Assembly (NCBI RefSeq): GCF_014653155.1
Contig: NZ_BNAF01000009.1
Coordinates: 62,001-126,000, forward strand
Origin: Sphingobacterium griseoflavum
GTDB taxonomy: Bacteria > Bacteroidota > Bacteroidia > Sphingobacteriales > Sphingobacteriaceae
Reading direction: 5' to 3'
Length of the DNA stretch: 64,000 bases
Under the pieces are notes generated by a model. It saw only the letters and a program-made list of their open reading frames with translations. It ran no database searches and was not told where the DNA came from. The translations under genes were made by a program, and so were the position numbers. Shown here piece by piece: positions 44,142-53,175 of the stretch; within the stretch, counting starts at the first letter, position 1; each line of letters starts with the position of its first letter.

Positions 44142-47100
44142 ATGTTTGAAACATATATAAGAAGGCCAGTATTATCACTGGTCATATCCATATTTATCAC
44201 GTTGCTCGGCCTGCTGGCCCTATTTAGCCTACCAGTTACGCAGTTTCCAGATATTGTTCCGCCTTCGGTTGTCGTGACAGCCAATTACACGGGTGCAAAT
44301 GCCGATGTAAGTACCAACGCTGTCGCCATTCCGTTAGAGAAGGCAATCAATGGAGTAGCCGGCATGACATCCATGAATACGGTGACGACCAACAACGGGA
44401 CAACATTGATACAAGTAGCCTTTCAAGTAGGAGTGGATCCGGATATTGCCGCGGTAAACGTACAGAACCGGGTGACTACGGTGTTGGATGAGCTGCCAGA
44501 GGAGGTTATTCGGGCAGGTGTCACGACCGAAAAAGAGGTGAACAGCATGCTGATGTACCTGAACATCTATACCGCTGATGAAACAGCAGACGAACGGTTT
44601 ATTTACAATTTTACCGACATCAATATCCTAAAAGAGCTTAAGCGTATTGAAGGAGTCGGTTTTGCGCAGATAATGGGCATGCGCGACTATGCCATGCGAA
44701 TCTGGGTCAAACCTGACCGCTTGGCGGCCTATCAGATATCGACGGATGAGGTCGTGGAATCACTGCGCCGTCAAAATATCGAAGCTGCACCGGGTCAAAC
44801 TGGTATCAGTTCGGACAAAACGGTTAATATGCAGCAATATGTCTTACGTTATCCAGGTAAATTTTCTGAACCGGAAGAATACGCGAACGTGCCCATCCGT
44901 GCGAACGCCGATGGGTCGATTATCCGTATTCGTGACATCGCCGACGTAGAGTTTGGTTCGCTGGATTACGAGATGGTGTCCAAAACTGACGGACGACCGT
45001 CGGCATCGATCATGTTGAAACAATTGCCTGGTTCCAACGCACAGGAGGTTATTCAACGGGTAAAGGACCGTATGGAAGAACTTAAAGCCTCCAATTTTCC
45101 CTCGGGTATGACCTACACAATGGGGTACGATGTCTCCCGTTTTTTGGACGCTTCGATTTCGAGCGTCGTGAAAACGCTTATCGAAGCTTTTATTTTGGTT
45201 TTTTTGGTTGTTTTTATCTTTTTGCAGGATTTCCGTGCGACCATTATCCCGATTCTTGCGGTTCCAGTTAGTTTAATTGGTGCGCTTTTCTTTATGCAAA
45301 TGATGGGATTTTCGATTAATTTGCTGACCCTTTTTGCGCTCGTGCTCGCCATTGGTATCGTCGTGGATAACGGCATTGTTGTCGTTGAGGCGGTATACGC
45401 AAAGATGGAAGAAGAGCATCTACAGCCTATGGAAGCCACATTGGCGGCTATCAAAGAAGTAGGTGCGGCCGTTATTGCGATTACGCTGGTCATGTCAGCC
45501 GTGTTTATCCCGGTCGCATTTCTATCAGGCCCCGTTGGGATTTTCTATAGACAGTTTTCATTGACTTTGGCCTCGGCGATTTTGATCTCGGGCATCAACG
45601 CGTTGACGCTAACGCCGGCGCTATGCGCACTAATATTACGGTCACCCCATGATAAGAAAGCATCCAATACGATAATCGACCGATTTTTTAGAGGGTTCAA
45701 TGCCGTGTACGATAAAACGGCGGGCCGGTACCGTGGCCTTTTAGCCAGCATTGCCGGGCGGCGCTTGGTTACGATAGGTTTGTTAGTGTTGTTTTTTGTA
45801 GCGACTTGGGGCGCAAGCAGTATCCTGCCGTCTGGTTTCATTCCCACAGAGGACCAGGGCATGATCTACGTGAGTGTGACCACGCCCCCAGGTGCAACCG
45901 TAGATCGGACGGAACGCGCGCTGGACGAAGTGGATGAGATCGCTCGCAAGCTTGAGTCCGTTGAAACCGTTTCTACGCTTGCTGGATACAGCATTCTCAC
46001 GGAGGTGTCGGGGGCTTCCTATGGAATGGGGATGATCAATTTAAAGAGCTGGGGCGAAAGAAATCAGGGGTTAGAAGAAGTCATGAACGAGCTGCGCGCG
46101 AAAACGGCACATATTGCAGATGCTGAAATTGAGTTTTTCCCGCCTCCCACTGTGCCGGGATTTGGTAATGCTTCTGGCTTTGAGCTACGTCTTTTGGATA
46201 GAAGCGGTAATGAAGACTTGGGTGAAACAGCAGAAGTGCTGGATAGATTTTTGGCCGACTTGGCTGCGTCGGATGCCATAGAAAGTGCCTCTTCGGGATT
46301 TGATGTTTCTTTCCCGCAATATATGCTGGAAATCGATTATGATCTTGCGGCAAAAAAAGGAATCTCTGTTGAAAATGCCATGAATACCCTACAAACGTTG
46401 ATGGGGAGTTTTTATGCCACTAATTTTATTCGCTTTGGTCAGATGTACAAAGTGATGGTGCAAGCGGATCCTAATTACCGCCAAACGCCTGAGGATGTCT
46501 TGAAATTATTCCTGAAAACCTCGGATGGCGAGATGGTCCCTTATTCTTCTTTTATCACCATGAAACGGATTTACGGGCCCGAACAAATTACACGGTATAA
46601 TATGTTCACATCGGCGATGATCAGCGGTCAGCCTGCGCCGGGTTTCAGTACGGGCCAAGCAATAGATGCTGTTCTTCGCATAGCTGAAACCTTGCCGAAC
46701 GGATATGATATTGAATGGTCAGGTATGACGCGGGAGCAGGTTATATCTGGCGACCAAGCGATCTATATTTTTGGACTGTGCCTTGTTTTTGTTTATTTAT
46801 TGCTTGCGGCGCAGTATGAGAGTTTTTTGTTACCGCTGCCCGTTATCCTGTGTTTGCCGGCGGGTATTTTTGGTTCTTTCTTGTTCTTAAAGCTGTTCGG
46901 TCTGGAGAATAATATATACGCACAGGTCGCGCTCGTGATGCTGATAGGATTATTAGGAAAAAATGCCATCCTTATTGTCGAATACGCGGTGCTCAAACGG
47001 AAGCAAGGCATGAATATCGTCCAGGCCGCGATCGAAGGAGCTTTTGCCCGATTGCGTCCTATCTTGATGACGTCATTCGCTTTTGTTGCAGGATTAATTC

Positions 47101-48704
47101 CGCTTATGATGGCATCAGGTGCCGGTGCTATTGGGAACCGGACAATCGGCACGGCGTCGGTGGGCGGTATGGTCATAGGAACCTTGTTGGGCGTTATCGT
47201 TATTCCGGGACTATTTGTTTTGTTCTCTAGACAGTCCAAAGAAAGAAAGAAGAAAGCGGTGCCGATCGCGATAATTTTGATAGGTTTTGCATTCTTCGCT
47301 TCGTGTTCGTTGCCCAAGACCTTGGAGAAGGAAACGGCGAAGCCGGTGCCGTCTGCCTTTACTAAAGATTCACTGGTATCGGACGATACAATGACCATCG
47401 CACACCGGCCTTGGCAGGAGGTGTTTTCAGACACCTGCTTAAAAGCATTGATCGACTCAGCATTGGTTTACAACTATGATTTGCAGCAAGCTATCAAACG
47501 TATCGAGATTGCACAGGCAAGCTTCAAGCAGCGCAAAGCCGCGCTGTTGCCCAGTTTGGATTTAGCGGCCGAGGCAGGCTTGCGGAAGTACGGCTTCTAT
47601 ACAGAGTCTGGGATCGGGAATTATGACTCAAATTTTTCAGAAAACCTAAAGGATGACGAAAAGATACCAGAGCCAGCAGTCCCTGATTATTTTATTGGCG
47701 TGCGGGCCTCGTGGGAGTTGGATTTGTGGGGTAAGATCCGTAATCAAAAAAATTCGGCATTTAGTTCGCTGCTGGCAGAAAATGAGGCGAGACGCTTGAT
47801 CGAAACGGAACTGATTACAAATATCGCCTCAGCTTATTACGAGATTTTGAGTTTGGATGCCAAAGTCATGGTGTTTGATAATAATATCGAACTCAATGAA
47901 AAGGCATTGGAAATATCAGTATTGCAAAAAGAGGCCGGTAGAGCGTCGGAACTGGGAGTTCGCCAATTCAGGGCATTGTTGTCTAGCGCTAGGGCAGAGC
48001 GTGAGAAGGTTAGACAGGAAATTGCCATTCTGGAAAACCATATTAACTATTTGGCGGGGCGTTATAATCAACCTGTTGTCCGCGCCGTGGATTCGTTTGC
48101 GAATAAACGTTTGTTCGAAAAACTGGAAGTAGGCACGCCATTTCAGATGTTGGCAGGACGCCCTGATATTCGGGAAGCATCGTTCCTTCTGCTCAGTGCC
48201 GAGCAGGATGTCAAAGCTTCCAAAGCCTCATTTTTGCCAACCTTGGTACTATCCCCATATATGGGACTGCAAACCTTCAGCTTCAGTAAGCTTGTGGATT
48301 TCGATAAGTCATTGACATACGGTCTTCTTGGCGGTCTAACGGCGCCGCTTTTTAATCAAAGACAGCTCAAAAGTCAATACGAAACCTATAAGGCCACCTA
48401 TGGTCTTAGTTTTTTGGAGTATGAAAAGCGTGTTTTGGAGGCCTACAATGAGGTTTCTAATGCGGTGAACACCCGGTCATACATACGAAGTCGGGAGCAG
48501 CATATCGCCGAACAGGTGCAGGCTTTACGCGGCGCTGTGGATGCGGCCAACGAGTTGTTTATCGCTGGTAGGGTCTCCTATTTGGATATCATCACTGCCC
48601 AAAAAGATGCGATAGCGGCGGAGATCGATAAGGTGGAGATTAAGAAAGAAGAACTTCTGAACGAGATTGTGATTTATAAAGCCCTCGGTGGAGGTTGGCG
48701 ATAG
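44142..48704 (+). CDS. RND efflux pump fused to TolC-like outer-membrane channel
   Basis: A 1520-residue protein in one open frame. Residues 1-~1038 are a full HAE-1/AcrB-type pump. In helix 4 the proton-relay pair reads Asp409-Asn410 rather than Asp-Asp, and Lys940 in helix 10 is kept. After a basic stretch (RKKK) comes a hydrophobic segment ending FASC with Cys1055, an intact lipoprotein signal. Residues ~1055-1520 are a NodT/TolC-type outer-membrane factor. No ATG lies between 47180 and 47385, so the channel has no start of its own. It may be cut by signal peptidase II; see findings. Confidence 0.88.
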   Translation: MFETYIRRPVLSLVISIFITLLGLLALFSLPVTQFPDIVPPSVVVTANYTGANADVSTNAVAIPLEKAINGVAGMTSMNTVTTNNGTTLIQVAFQVGVDPDIAAVNVQNRVTTVLDELPEEVIRAGVTTEKEVNSMLMYLNIYTADETADERFIYNFTDINILKELKRIEGVGFAQIMGMRDYAMRIWVKPDRLAAYQISTDEVVESLRRQNIEAAPGQTGISSDKTVNMQQYVLRYPGKFSEPEEYANVPIRANADGSIIRIRDIADVEFGSLDYEMVSKTDGRPSASIMLKQLPGSNAQEVIQRVKDRMEELKASNFPSGMTYTMGYDVSRFLDASISSVVKTLIEAFILVFLVVFIFLQDFRATIIPILAVPVSLIGALFFMQMMGFSINLLTLFALVLAIGIVVDNGIVVVEAVYAKMEEEHLQPMEATLAAIKEVGAAVIAITLVMSAVFIPVAFLSGPVGIFYRQFSLTLASAILISGINALTLTPALCALILRSPHDKKASNTIIDRFFRGFNAVYDKTAGRYRGLLASIAGRRLVTIGLLVLFFVATWGASSILPSGFIPTEDQGMIYVSVTTPPGATVDRTERALDEVDEIARKLESVETVSTLAGYSILTEVSGASYGMGMINLKSWGERNQGLEEVMNELRAKTAHIADAEIEFFPPPTVPGFGNASGFELRLLDRSGNEDLGETAEVLDRFLADLAASDAIESASSGFDVSFPQYMLEIDYDLAAKKGISVENAMNTLQTLMGSFYATNFIRFGQMYKVMVQADPNYRQTPEDVLKLFLKTSDGEMVPYSSFITMKRIYGPEQITRYNMFTSAMISGQPAPGFSTGQAIDAVLRIAETLPNGYDIEWSGMTREQVISGDQAIYIFGLCLVFVYLLLAAQYESFLLPLPVILCLPAGIFGSFLFLKLFGLENNIYAQVALVMLIGLLGKNAILIVEYAVLKRKQGMNIVQAAIEGAFARLRPILMTSFAFVAGLIPLMMASGAGAIGNRTIGTASVGGMVIGTLLGVIVIPGLFVLFSRQSKERKKKAVPIAIILIGFAFFASCSLPKTLEKETAKPVPSAFTKDSLVSDDTMTIAHRPWQEVFSDTCLKALIDSALVYNYDLQQAIKRIEIAQASFKQRKAALLPSLDLAAEAGLRKYGFYTESGIGNYDSNFSENLKDDEKIPEPAVPDYFIGVRASWELDLWGKIRNQKNSAFSSLLAENEARRLIETELITNIASAYYEILSLDAKVMVFDNNIELNEKALEISVLQKEAGRASELGVRQFRALLSSARAEREKVRQEIAILENHINYLAGRYNQPVVRAVDSFANKRLFEKLEVGTPFQMLAGRPDIREASFLLLSAEQDVKASKASFLPTLVLSPYMGLQTFSFSKLVDFDKSLTYGLLGGLTAPLFNQRQLKSQYETYKATYGLSFLEYEKRVLEAYNEVSNAVNTRSYIRSREQHIAEQVQALRGAVDAANELFIAGRVSYLDIITAQKDAIAAEIDKVEIKKEELLNEIVIYKALGGGWR

Positions 48705-48712
48705 TTGAAGTA

Positions 48713-48756
48713 AAAACACGACTAGCCTTCCATGCATGGAAGGCTAGTCGTGTTTT
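48713..48756. terminator. Bidirectional terminator, 44-nt perfect palindrome
   Basis: AAAACACGACTAGCCTTCCATG is followed directly by its exact complement. The A-rich and T-rich ends serve both strands. It separates the convergent pump and response-regulator genes. Confidence 0.88.
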
Positions 48757-48790
48757 ATTGAAATACAATAAATAAGCTATTTTCTTTACA

Positions 48791-49477
48791 TCAGCTGACG
48801 AGCAATTTATAGCCTTTTCCGTGTACATTAACGATCTCGACATTCGGGTCTTCTCGGAGATATTTGCGTAATTTACTCAAAAAAACGTCCATACTCCTGC
48901 CGGTGAAATAATTGTCGTCATGCCATATTTTGACCAGCGCTTCTTCCCGCGTCAGCACATCATTTTTATTGAGGCATAGCAAGCGTAGCAGCTCTGCTTC
49001 TTTTGTCGATAATTTTTGTTGCTGTCCCTTGTATGAAACGACTTGACTGGTGTAGTCAAAAAAATATTCGCCAATTTCGAATTTGTCAGCTATCTCCAAA
49101 TCCTTGTCTTTTGACACACGTTTGAGCAGCGCATTAATACGTAGCAAAAGCTCTTCAACGCGGAAAGGTTTGGTAATATAGTCGTCTCCACCTAATTCGA
49201 ATGCCTGTGTCTTATCTTCCATCATGCCTTTAGCGGTGGCGTAGATAATCGGAATGGTCTTATCCATTTTCCGAATTTCTTTGCCTAAAGAAAAGCCATC
49301 TTTCTTAGGCATCATTACATCAAAGATGCAAAGGTCATACTTTTCTTCACGAAAAGCAGCAAGGGCTTCTTCTCCATCGTGGGAGAGCGTAACATCAAAT
49401 TTCCCTTTTAATTCCAAATAATCCTTAAGAAGCTCCCCCAAGTTCGGATCGTCTTCGGCTAATAATATTTTTTGCAT
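48791..49477 (-). CDS. OmpR-family response regulator
   Basis: A 228-residue two-domain regulator: a receiver domain with the acidic pair Glu-Asp near residues 8-9, phospho-acceptor Asp53 (CIFDVMMPK) and the KPF lysine near 103, then a winged-helix DNA-binding domain from ~130. It is encoded 21 nt after its kinase gene. Its place next to the efflux pump suggests possible control of that operon, but the genes converge, so the link is only by position. Confidence 0.93.
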   Translation of the reverse strand: MQKILLAEDDPNLGELLKDYLELKGKFDVTLSHDGEEALAAFREEKYDLCIFDVMMPKKDGFSLGKEIRKMDKTIPIIYATAKGMMEDKTQAFELGGDDYITKPFRVEELLLRINALLKRVSKDKDLEIADKFEIGEYFFDYTSQVVSYKGQQQKLSTKEAELLRLLCLNKNDVLTREEALVKIWHDDNYFTGRSMDVFLSKLRKYLREDPNVEIVNVHGKGYKLLVS

Positions 49478-49498
49478 ATAGCTCGTCCATTTAAGTTT

Positions 49499-51319
49499 TT
49501 AGTTCAGGTTTAGTGCCTCTTTCAGTGGGAAGGTTAGCTCAAAGACTGTACCTTTGTCTTTTTCGCTTTTAACCTGGATTTTACCATTAAGTCTCTTGAC
49601 AATGTCATTAACGTAGCTCAACCCTAGCCCGAAGCCCTTTACGTTGTGTATGTTGCCTGTAGGTATGCGGTAGAATTGATCGAAAATCTTTTCTTTTTGA
49701 TCTTTCGTCATACCCATACCCTTATCGGCGATCGTAATGACGACGTTATTTTTTAAATTGAAGGTCTTTACCGTAATATCAGGTGCTTCGCGGCTATATT
49801 TAATCGCATTGTCCACTAAGTTAAAGAATACGTTTGATAGATGCAATTCATCGCCCAATACCAAATCCTCCGACGCATCTATATGCGTGGAAAGTACACC
49901 GCCAGCTTTCTGTAGCTGTAGCGACATGCTGTCCAAAACACCTTCCACCACTGCATTGATCTGCACGTTCACTTTCTCTATCTTCAAGCTTTCTTTCTCC
50001 AGGCGTGCGATGTTGAGCACCCGCTCAATGTGGTTTCCCAATCGTACGTTTTCGTCATATATAATGTTCGCCAATCGGTTTACGCGTCGTTCATCGGCAG
50101 AAATTTCAGGATCGCGCAGTGATTCGCTGGCAATCATAATCGTCGCAACGGGTGTTTTAAATTCATGGGTCATGTTGTTCATGAAGTCAGTTTTCATTTC
50201 TGAAATTTTCTTCTGCTTAAAGATAATACTCAAGGTATACCCAAATGCGCCGATTAGTAAGGCTAATAAGGCCGCCATGGGAAGCAACATATAACTGATA
50301 TTGTCCCGTATGATGGAGGATTTGTCGGGGAAATAAATGGAAACACGACCGGGGGATCTGCCAAGATCATTCTCAAACAAGCGAGTGCTATAACTTGCTT
50401 GATGCACATATTTTTCTCCTTGCTTCTTTCTCCAAGTTTCGTAGATAAGTAGGCTTTGATCGTCGCGTACTTCGATATTGAATGGAGATCGAATGTCCCT
50501 TTTGTTAAATTCAATTTCTAGTTCTCTTTGCAGGTAGGCGAAGTTCACGCGGTCCCGAAAGGGTCTTTTAGATAGTTCTTCTGCCGCAGCAATACTGGAT
50601 ACCAGTTCTTTGTTCTTTCCCCCGATTACGGCCACACTATCGATGATATTCTGTGCCGTATTAAGCTGTAGTTGTTTTTCCAGCGCGTGGATTTGAAATG
50701 CGATCTTCAAGTCGGCGCGCGGCGGCAATGCCCGGACCACCCAGTTGATCGCATTGTAAGTGTTGGAAAAGGCCAGATAGCGGGTGCTATCATCCTTGGC
50801 TGGGATCATTGGAATTTTCTTTGTCGCATAAACCTCTACCAGATTGTTCTGTATATCCCGATCAATCTCGCCGGGGAGGATTCGGATCGTTACGAAATCG
50901 TTATATCTCGTCCGTTTAATATACGTTTCATAGAACGAGTTTTCAATGTAGGCAATAAGTGGAAATCGAGACCTTAGCAAATCTTCTTCGTCCTTAAACG
51001 CCTGTTCGAGTTCATACTGCTGCATGCGTAGATCTTCGATACGTTTTCTCAAAGCAAGTTGTTTGGCAAGGTTTTTTTGCTTCGCCTGCTCTTTCCTATA
51101 CTTTTCGCGATCCAATCTTTGTTGGTCCTTTACAAAATCGTACACTTCCCTTTTTTCTATTTTGCTGGCCACGGTCAATAGCGAAGCGGTAACGGCCTCA
51201 TCAAAGAGTTGAGATTTTTGTTTGTAAGATTCCCGCACGAAATAATACTGCATAGCCATAACACCCAGCAGCGCTACCGACATGAGCCAAATGATCAGTG
51301 TGATACTTCGTTTCTTCAT
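49499..51319 (-). CDS. Membrane sensor histidine kinase
   Basis: A 606-residue kinase. A transmembrane helix (about residues 6-28) is followed by a periplasmic sensor of ~310 residues with an early charged coiled-coil. A second helix (about 343-368) precedes HisKA with His385 (MTHEFKTP) and the HATPase domain (NLVDNAIKYS, GLGLSYV). The layout resembles the RprX/RprY systems of Bacteroidota. The start lies 6 nt after a perfect -7 box. Confidence 0.92.
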   Translation of the reverse strand: MKKRSITLIIWLMSVALLGVMAMQYYFVRESYKQKSQLFDEAVTASLLTVASKIEKREVYDFVKDQQRLDREKYRKEQAKQKNLAKQLALRKRIEDLRMQQYELEQAFKDEEDLLRSRFPLIAYIENSFYETYIKRTRYNDFVTIRILPGEIDRDIQNNLVEVYATKKIPMIPAKDDSTRYLAFSNTYNAINWVVRALPPRADLKIAFQIHALEKQLQLNTAQNIIDSVAVIGGKNKELVSSIAAAEELSKRPFRDRVNFAYLQRELEIEFNKRDIRSPFNIEVRDDQSLLIYETWRKKQGEKYVHQASYSTRLFENDLGRSPGRVSIYFPDKSSIIRDNISYMLLPMAALLALLIGAFGYTLSIIFKQKKISEMKTDFMNNMTHEFKTPVATIMIASESLRDPEISADERRVNRLANIIYDENVRLGNHIERVLNIARLEKESLKIEKVNVQINAVVEGVLDSMSLQLQKAGGVLSTHIDASEDLVLGDELHLSNVFFNLVDNAIKYSREAPDITVKTFNLKNNVVITIADKGMGMTKDQKEKIFDQFYRIPTGNIHNVKGFGLGLSYVNDIVKRLNGKIQVKSEKDKGTVFELTFPLKEALNLN

Positions 51320-51325
51320 TTGTTA

Positions 51326-51333
51326 CAAAAGTA
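51326..51333 (-). promoter_or_regulatory. -7 box of sensor kinase, near-leaderless
   Basis: The minus-strand TACTTTTG is a full TAnnTTTG match ending 6 nt before the kinase ATG. No clear TTTG is at the -33 position. Confidence 0.4.
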
Positions 51334-51444
51334 AGGATGCAATCCCGTCCATATGAGCATTTAACACAATTTAACAACGCGATTAGGCGTGATCAAACGA
51401 AAATGGGTATATTTATACAGATCAATTAGTCGGTAGATTAGGTT

Positions 51445-51816
51445 ATGAAAACAGCATGCATTATATTACTTTTTGGTTTCTGTTATGGCATGGTTCATGG
51501 TCAGGAGGCAAAAGCCGGTCTCGCGCTCGAACAAAAAACGATGGATACCTTGTCTTTTGTTGTTCGGCAGGATTCGGTATTGAACAACCAATATGTATTT
51601 CGAGGTACATCTGCGTTCCAAAAACAAGCCGTTCCTATCCCGGTCGCAAAGCCCGACGGAAGGACACACTATGCGATGCCGATAAAAAAGCTATCCGGGA
51701 AAAATCTAGCGCCGATGCCTGGCACGAAACCGCTAGATGACAACGAAATTCGATTCTTGGATTCTACCCTCACGAAACCGGTAGATTTTAAAAGGCGGAT
51801 CATCCCTGCTAAATAG
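51445..51816 (+). CDS. Small secreted hypothetical protein
   Basis: A 123-residue protein with a signal peptide (residues 1-19, ending VHG before QEA). The mature part is polar, with the repeated proline-rich phrases PIPVAKPDG and APMPGTKP. I do not recognise a family. It is divergent from the two-component genes (125-nt gap), so it could be a target or accessory of that system; this is speculation. A strong terminator follows. Confidence 0.55.
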   Translation: MKTACIILLFGFCYGMVHGQEAKAGLALEQKTMDTLSFVVRQDSVLNNQYVFRGTSAFQKQAVPIPVAKPDGRTHYAMPIKKLSGKNLAPMPGTKPLDDNEIRFLDSTLTKPVDFKRRIIPAK

Positions 51817-51859
51817 CGTCAGCGGCCGTAGGACATTGATGCCGCTGAAACAGCGTTTA

Positions 51860-51900
51860 AAAAAACGATCCATCTTCAGGTGCAAAGTGGATCGTTTTTT
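51860..51900. terminator. Intrinsic terminator between convergent genes
   Basis: AAAAAACGATCCA (51860-51872) and TGGATCGTTTTTT (51888-51900) form a perfect 13-bp stem with A- and T-tails, suited to both directions. Confidence 0.87.
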
Positions 51901-51931
51901 ATTTCAAAACAGGCTATGAGGTTGGTAGGCC

Positions 51932-52894
51932 TCACATTTTAAGCCCAATTTCACGAAGACGTTCATCTAAATATTGACCCGCAGTATAATCCTCGTAGGC
52001 TTTCGGGTAAGCGTGCGATATACAAGAATCTAGACTTGCCAAACTCATGCTAGACTTAGGGTGAAGGAAAAAAGGTACGGAAAAACGTGACGTTGTCATA
52101 AGGTCGCGTGGCGGATTAACAACGCGGTGTGTGGTAGACTTTAACTTGTTGTTCGTCAAACGTTGGAGCATATCGCCTACGTTTACAACAATATCCTCTC
52201 CTTTAGCTTTGATAGGAAACCAATTACCCTCTTTGGTAAGGACTTCCAGCCCATCTGCGCTTGCACCGATCAAAAGTGTTATCAGGTTGATGTCTTCATG
52301 CGCGCCAGCGCGTACAGCATCCGGTGAAATGTTTTCTGGATTTTCAATAGGAAAATAGTGTATCGCGCGCAAAATCGAGTTGCCATTGATAACAAATGGC
52401 TCAAAATAATCCTCCTCAAGCTCTAAGTAAGCGGCGATTGCTTTGAGAATATCGCGCCCGGCATGTTCCAAGCGGCTATAAACTTCGGCTGTTACCTGAT
52501 TGAAGCGAGGCAGTTCTTCCACAACAATGTTATCAGGAAAATCTGCTTTGGAATATTCTTCCCCAACGATTGTTTGTCCGCGTTGCCAGAACTCCTTGAG
52601 GTCAGGTGTTTTAGCATCTTTCGCTTTTTCCTTGCCTTTGGACGTGTAGCCGCGCTGTCCGGCTAGCTCTGGATATTCATACTTTCTTTTTACCGCATCC
52701 GGAAGCGAAAAGAAAGACTTTACCACGTCATAAAGTTCGTCAATAAGTCCTTGGTTCAAGCCGTGGTTGGCGATCGTGACAAATCCGGTTTCGTTGAATG
52801 CCTTACCGATATCTTGAATAAACTGCTGGCGCTGTTCAGCAGAACCTTCCGTATACTGCAAAAGATCTAAACGAGGAATATTTACTAGTGCCAT
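51932..52894 (-). CDS. 2-oxoglutarate/Fe(II)-dependent oxygenase (isopenicillin N synthase-like)
   Basis: A 320-residue member of the plant/fungal-type 2OG-Fe(II) oxygenase group. The iron ligands are in GAHEDIN (His-x-Asp) and HRVVNP (His); RFSVPFF carries the 2-oxoglutarate arginine. The ATG at 52894 opens the conserved DIOX_N part (MALVNIPRLD). An ATG at 53023 would add 43 residues without family character. The substrate is unknown. It is divergent from the marR-fad operon. Confidence 0.87.
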   Translation of the reverse strand: MALVNIPRLDLLQYTEGSAEQRQQFIQDIGKAFNETGFVTIANHGLNQGLIDELYDVVKSFFSLPDAVKRKYEYPELAGQRGYTSKGKEKAKDAKTPDLKEFWQRGQTIVGEEYSKADFPDNIVVEELPRFNQVTAEVYSRLEHAGRDILKAIAAYLELEEDYFEPFVINGNSILRAIHYFPIENPENISPDAVRAGAHEDINLITLLIGASADGLEVLTKEGNWFPIKAKGEDIVVNVGDMLQRLTNNKLKSTTHRVVNPPRDLMTTSRFSVPFFLHPKSSMSLASLDSCISHAYPKAYEDYTAGQYLDERLREIGLKM

Positions 52895-53112
52895 ATGTGT
52901 TTTTTTATATTGTAAAGGTAGCGTAATATTCGATTTATCAAACCATTTACTGTGTATAAAGCGGATGGTTTTGGTCTCAAACAATAGCAAATCAATACAT
53001 AAAAGTTTTCCACAGTGACACATTTTTTGTAAATCGTTTGTTTATTCCATATAGGCTTTTTAGGCTAACGGCCAGCTGTGAACTGCGCAGCGAAAGAAAA
53101 ATAGGGAAATAG

Positions 53113-53143
53113 TTTGTTTTATCAATCTAATGCTGTAGATTTG
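53113..53143 (+). promoter_or_regulatory. Consensus Bacteroidota promoter of marR-fad operon
   Basis: TTTG (53113-53116) and TAGATTTG (53136-53143) are separated by exactly 19 nt, the consensus for the phylum's main sigma factor. The marR ATG lies 32 nt after the -7 box. This is the best promoter match in the window. Confidence 0.78.
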
Positions 53144-53156
53144 TTATGCTTGCATA
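53124..53156. promoter_or_regulatory. Candidate MarR operator(s) over -7 box and start site
   Basis: AATCTA (53124-53129) and TAGATT (53136-53141) form an 18-bp palindrome with a 6-nt centre that overlaps the -7 box. A second short palindrome, TATGC-TT-GCATA (53145-53156), covers the expected start site. Both suit self-repression by MarR. Confidence 0.5.
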
Positions 53157-53175
53157 GTAAAATAGACATCAGATT

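Larger units (their letters stand above)
52895..53175. promoter_or_regulatory. Divergent regulatory region oxygenase / marR-fad
   Basis: These 281 nt separate the two divergent units. The right part holds a consensus promoter and operator-like palindromes listed separately. For the oxygenase I find no consensus box. Confidence 0.55.

Noticed and set aside
46793-47434. 213-codon minus-strand frame opposite the RND-channel junction
   Set aside because: It mirrors the codon pattern of the plus-strand gene and has no family features; it is a shadow.
44142-48704. The RND-channel fusion as a sequencing artefact
   Set aside because: The junction is open without stops, has no separate ATG for the channel, and keeps a continuous basic-hydrophobic-lipobox order. 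A single-base error cannot be excluded without reads, but a hidden start is missing.
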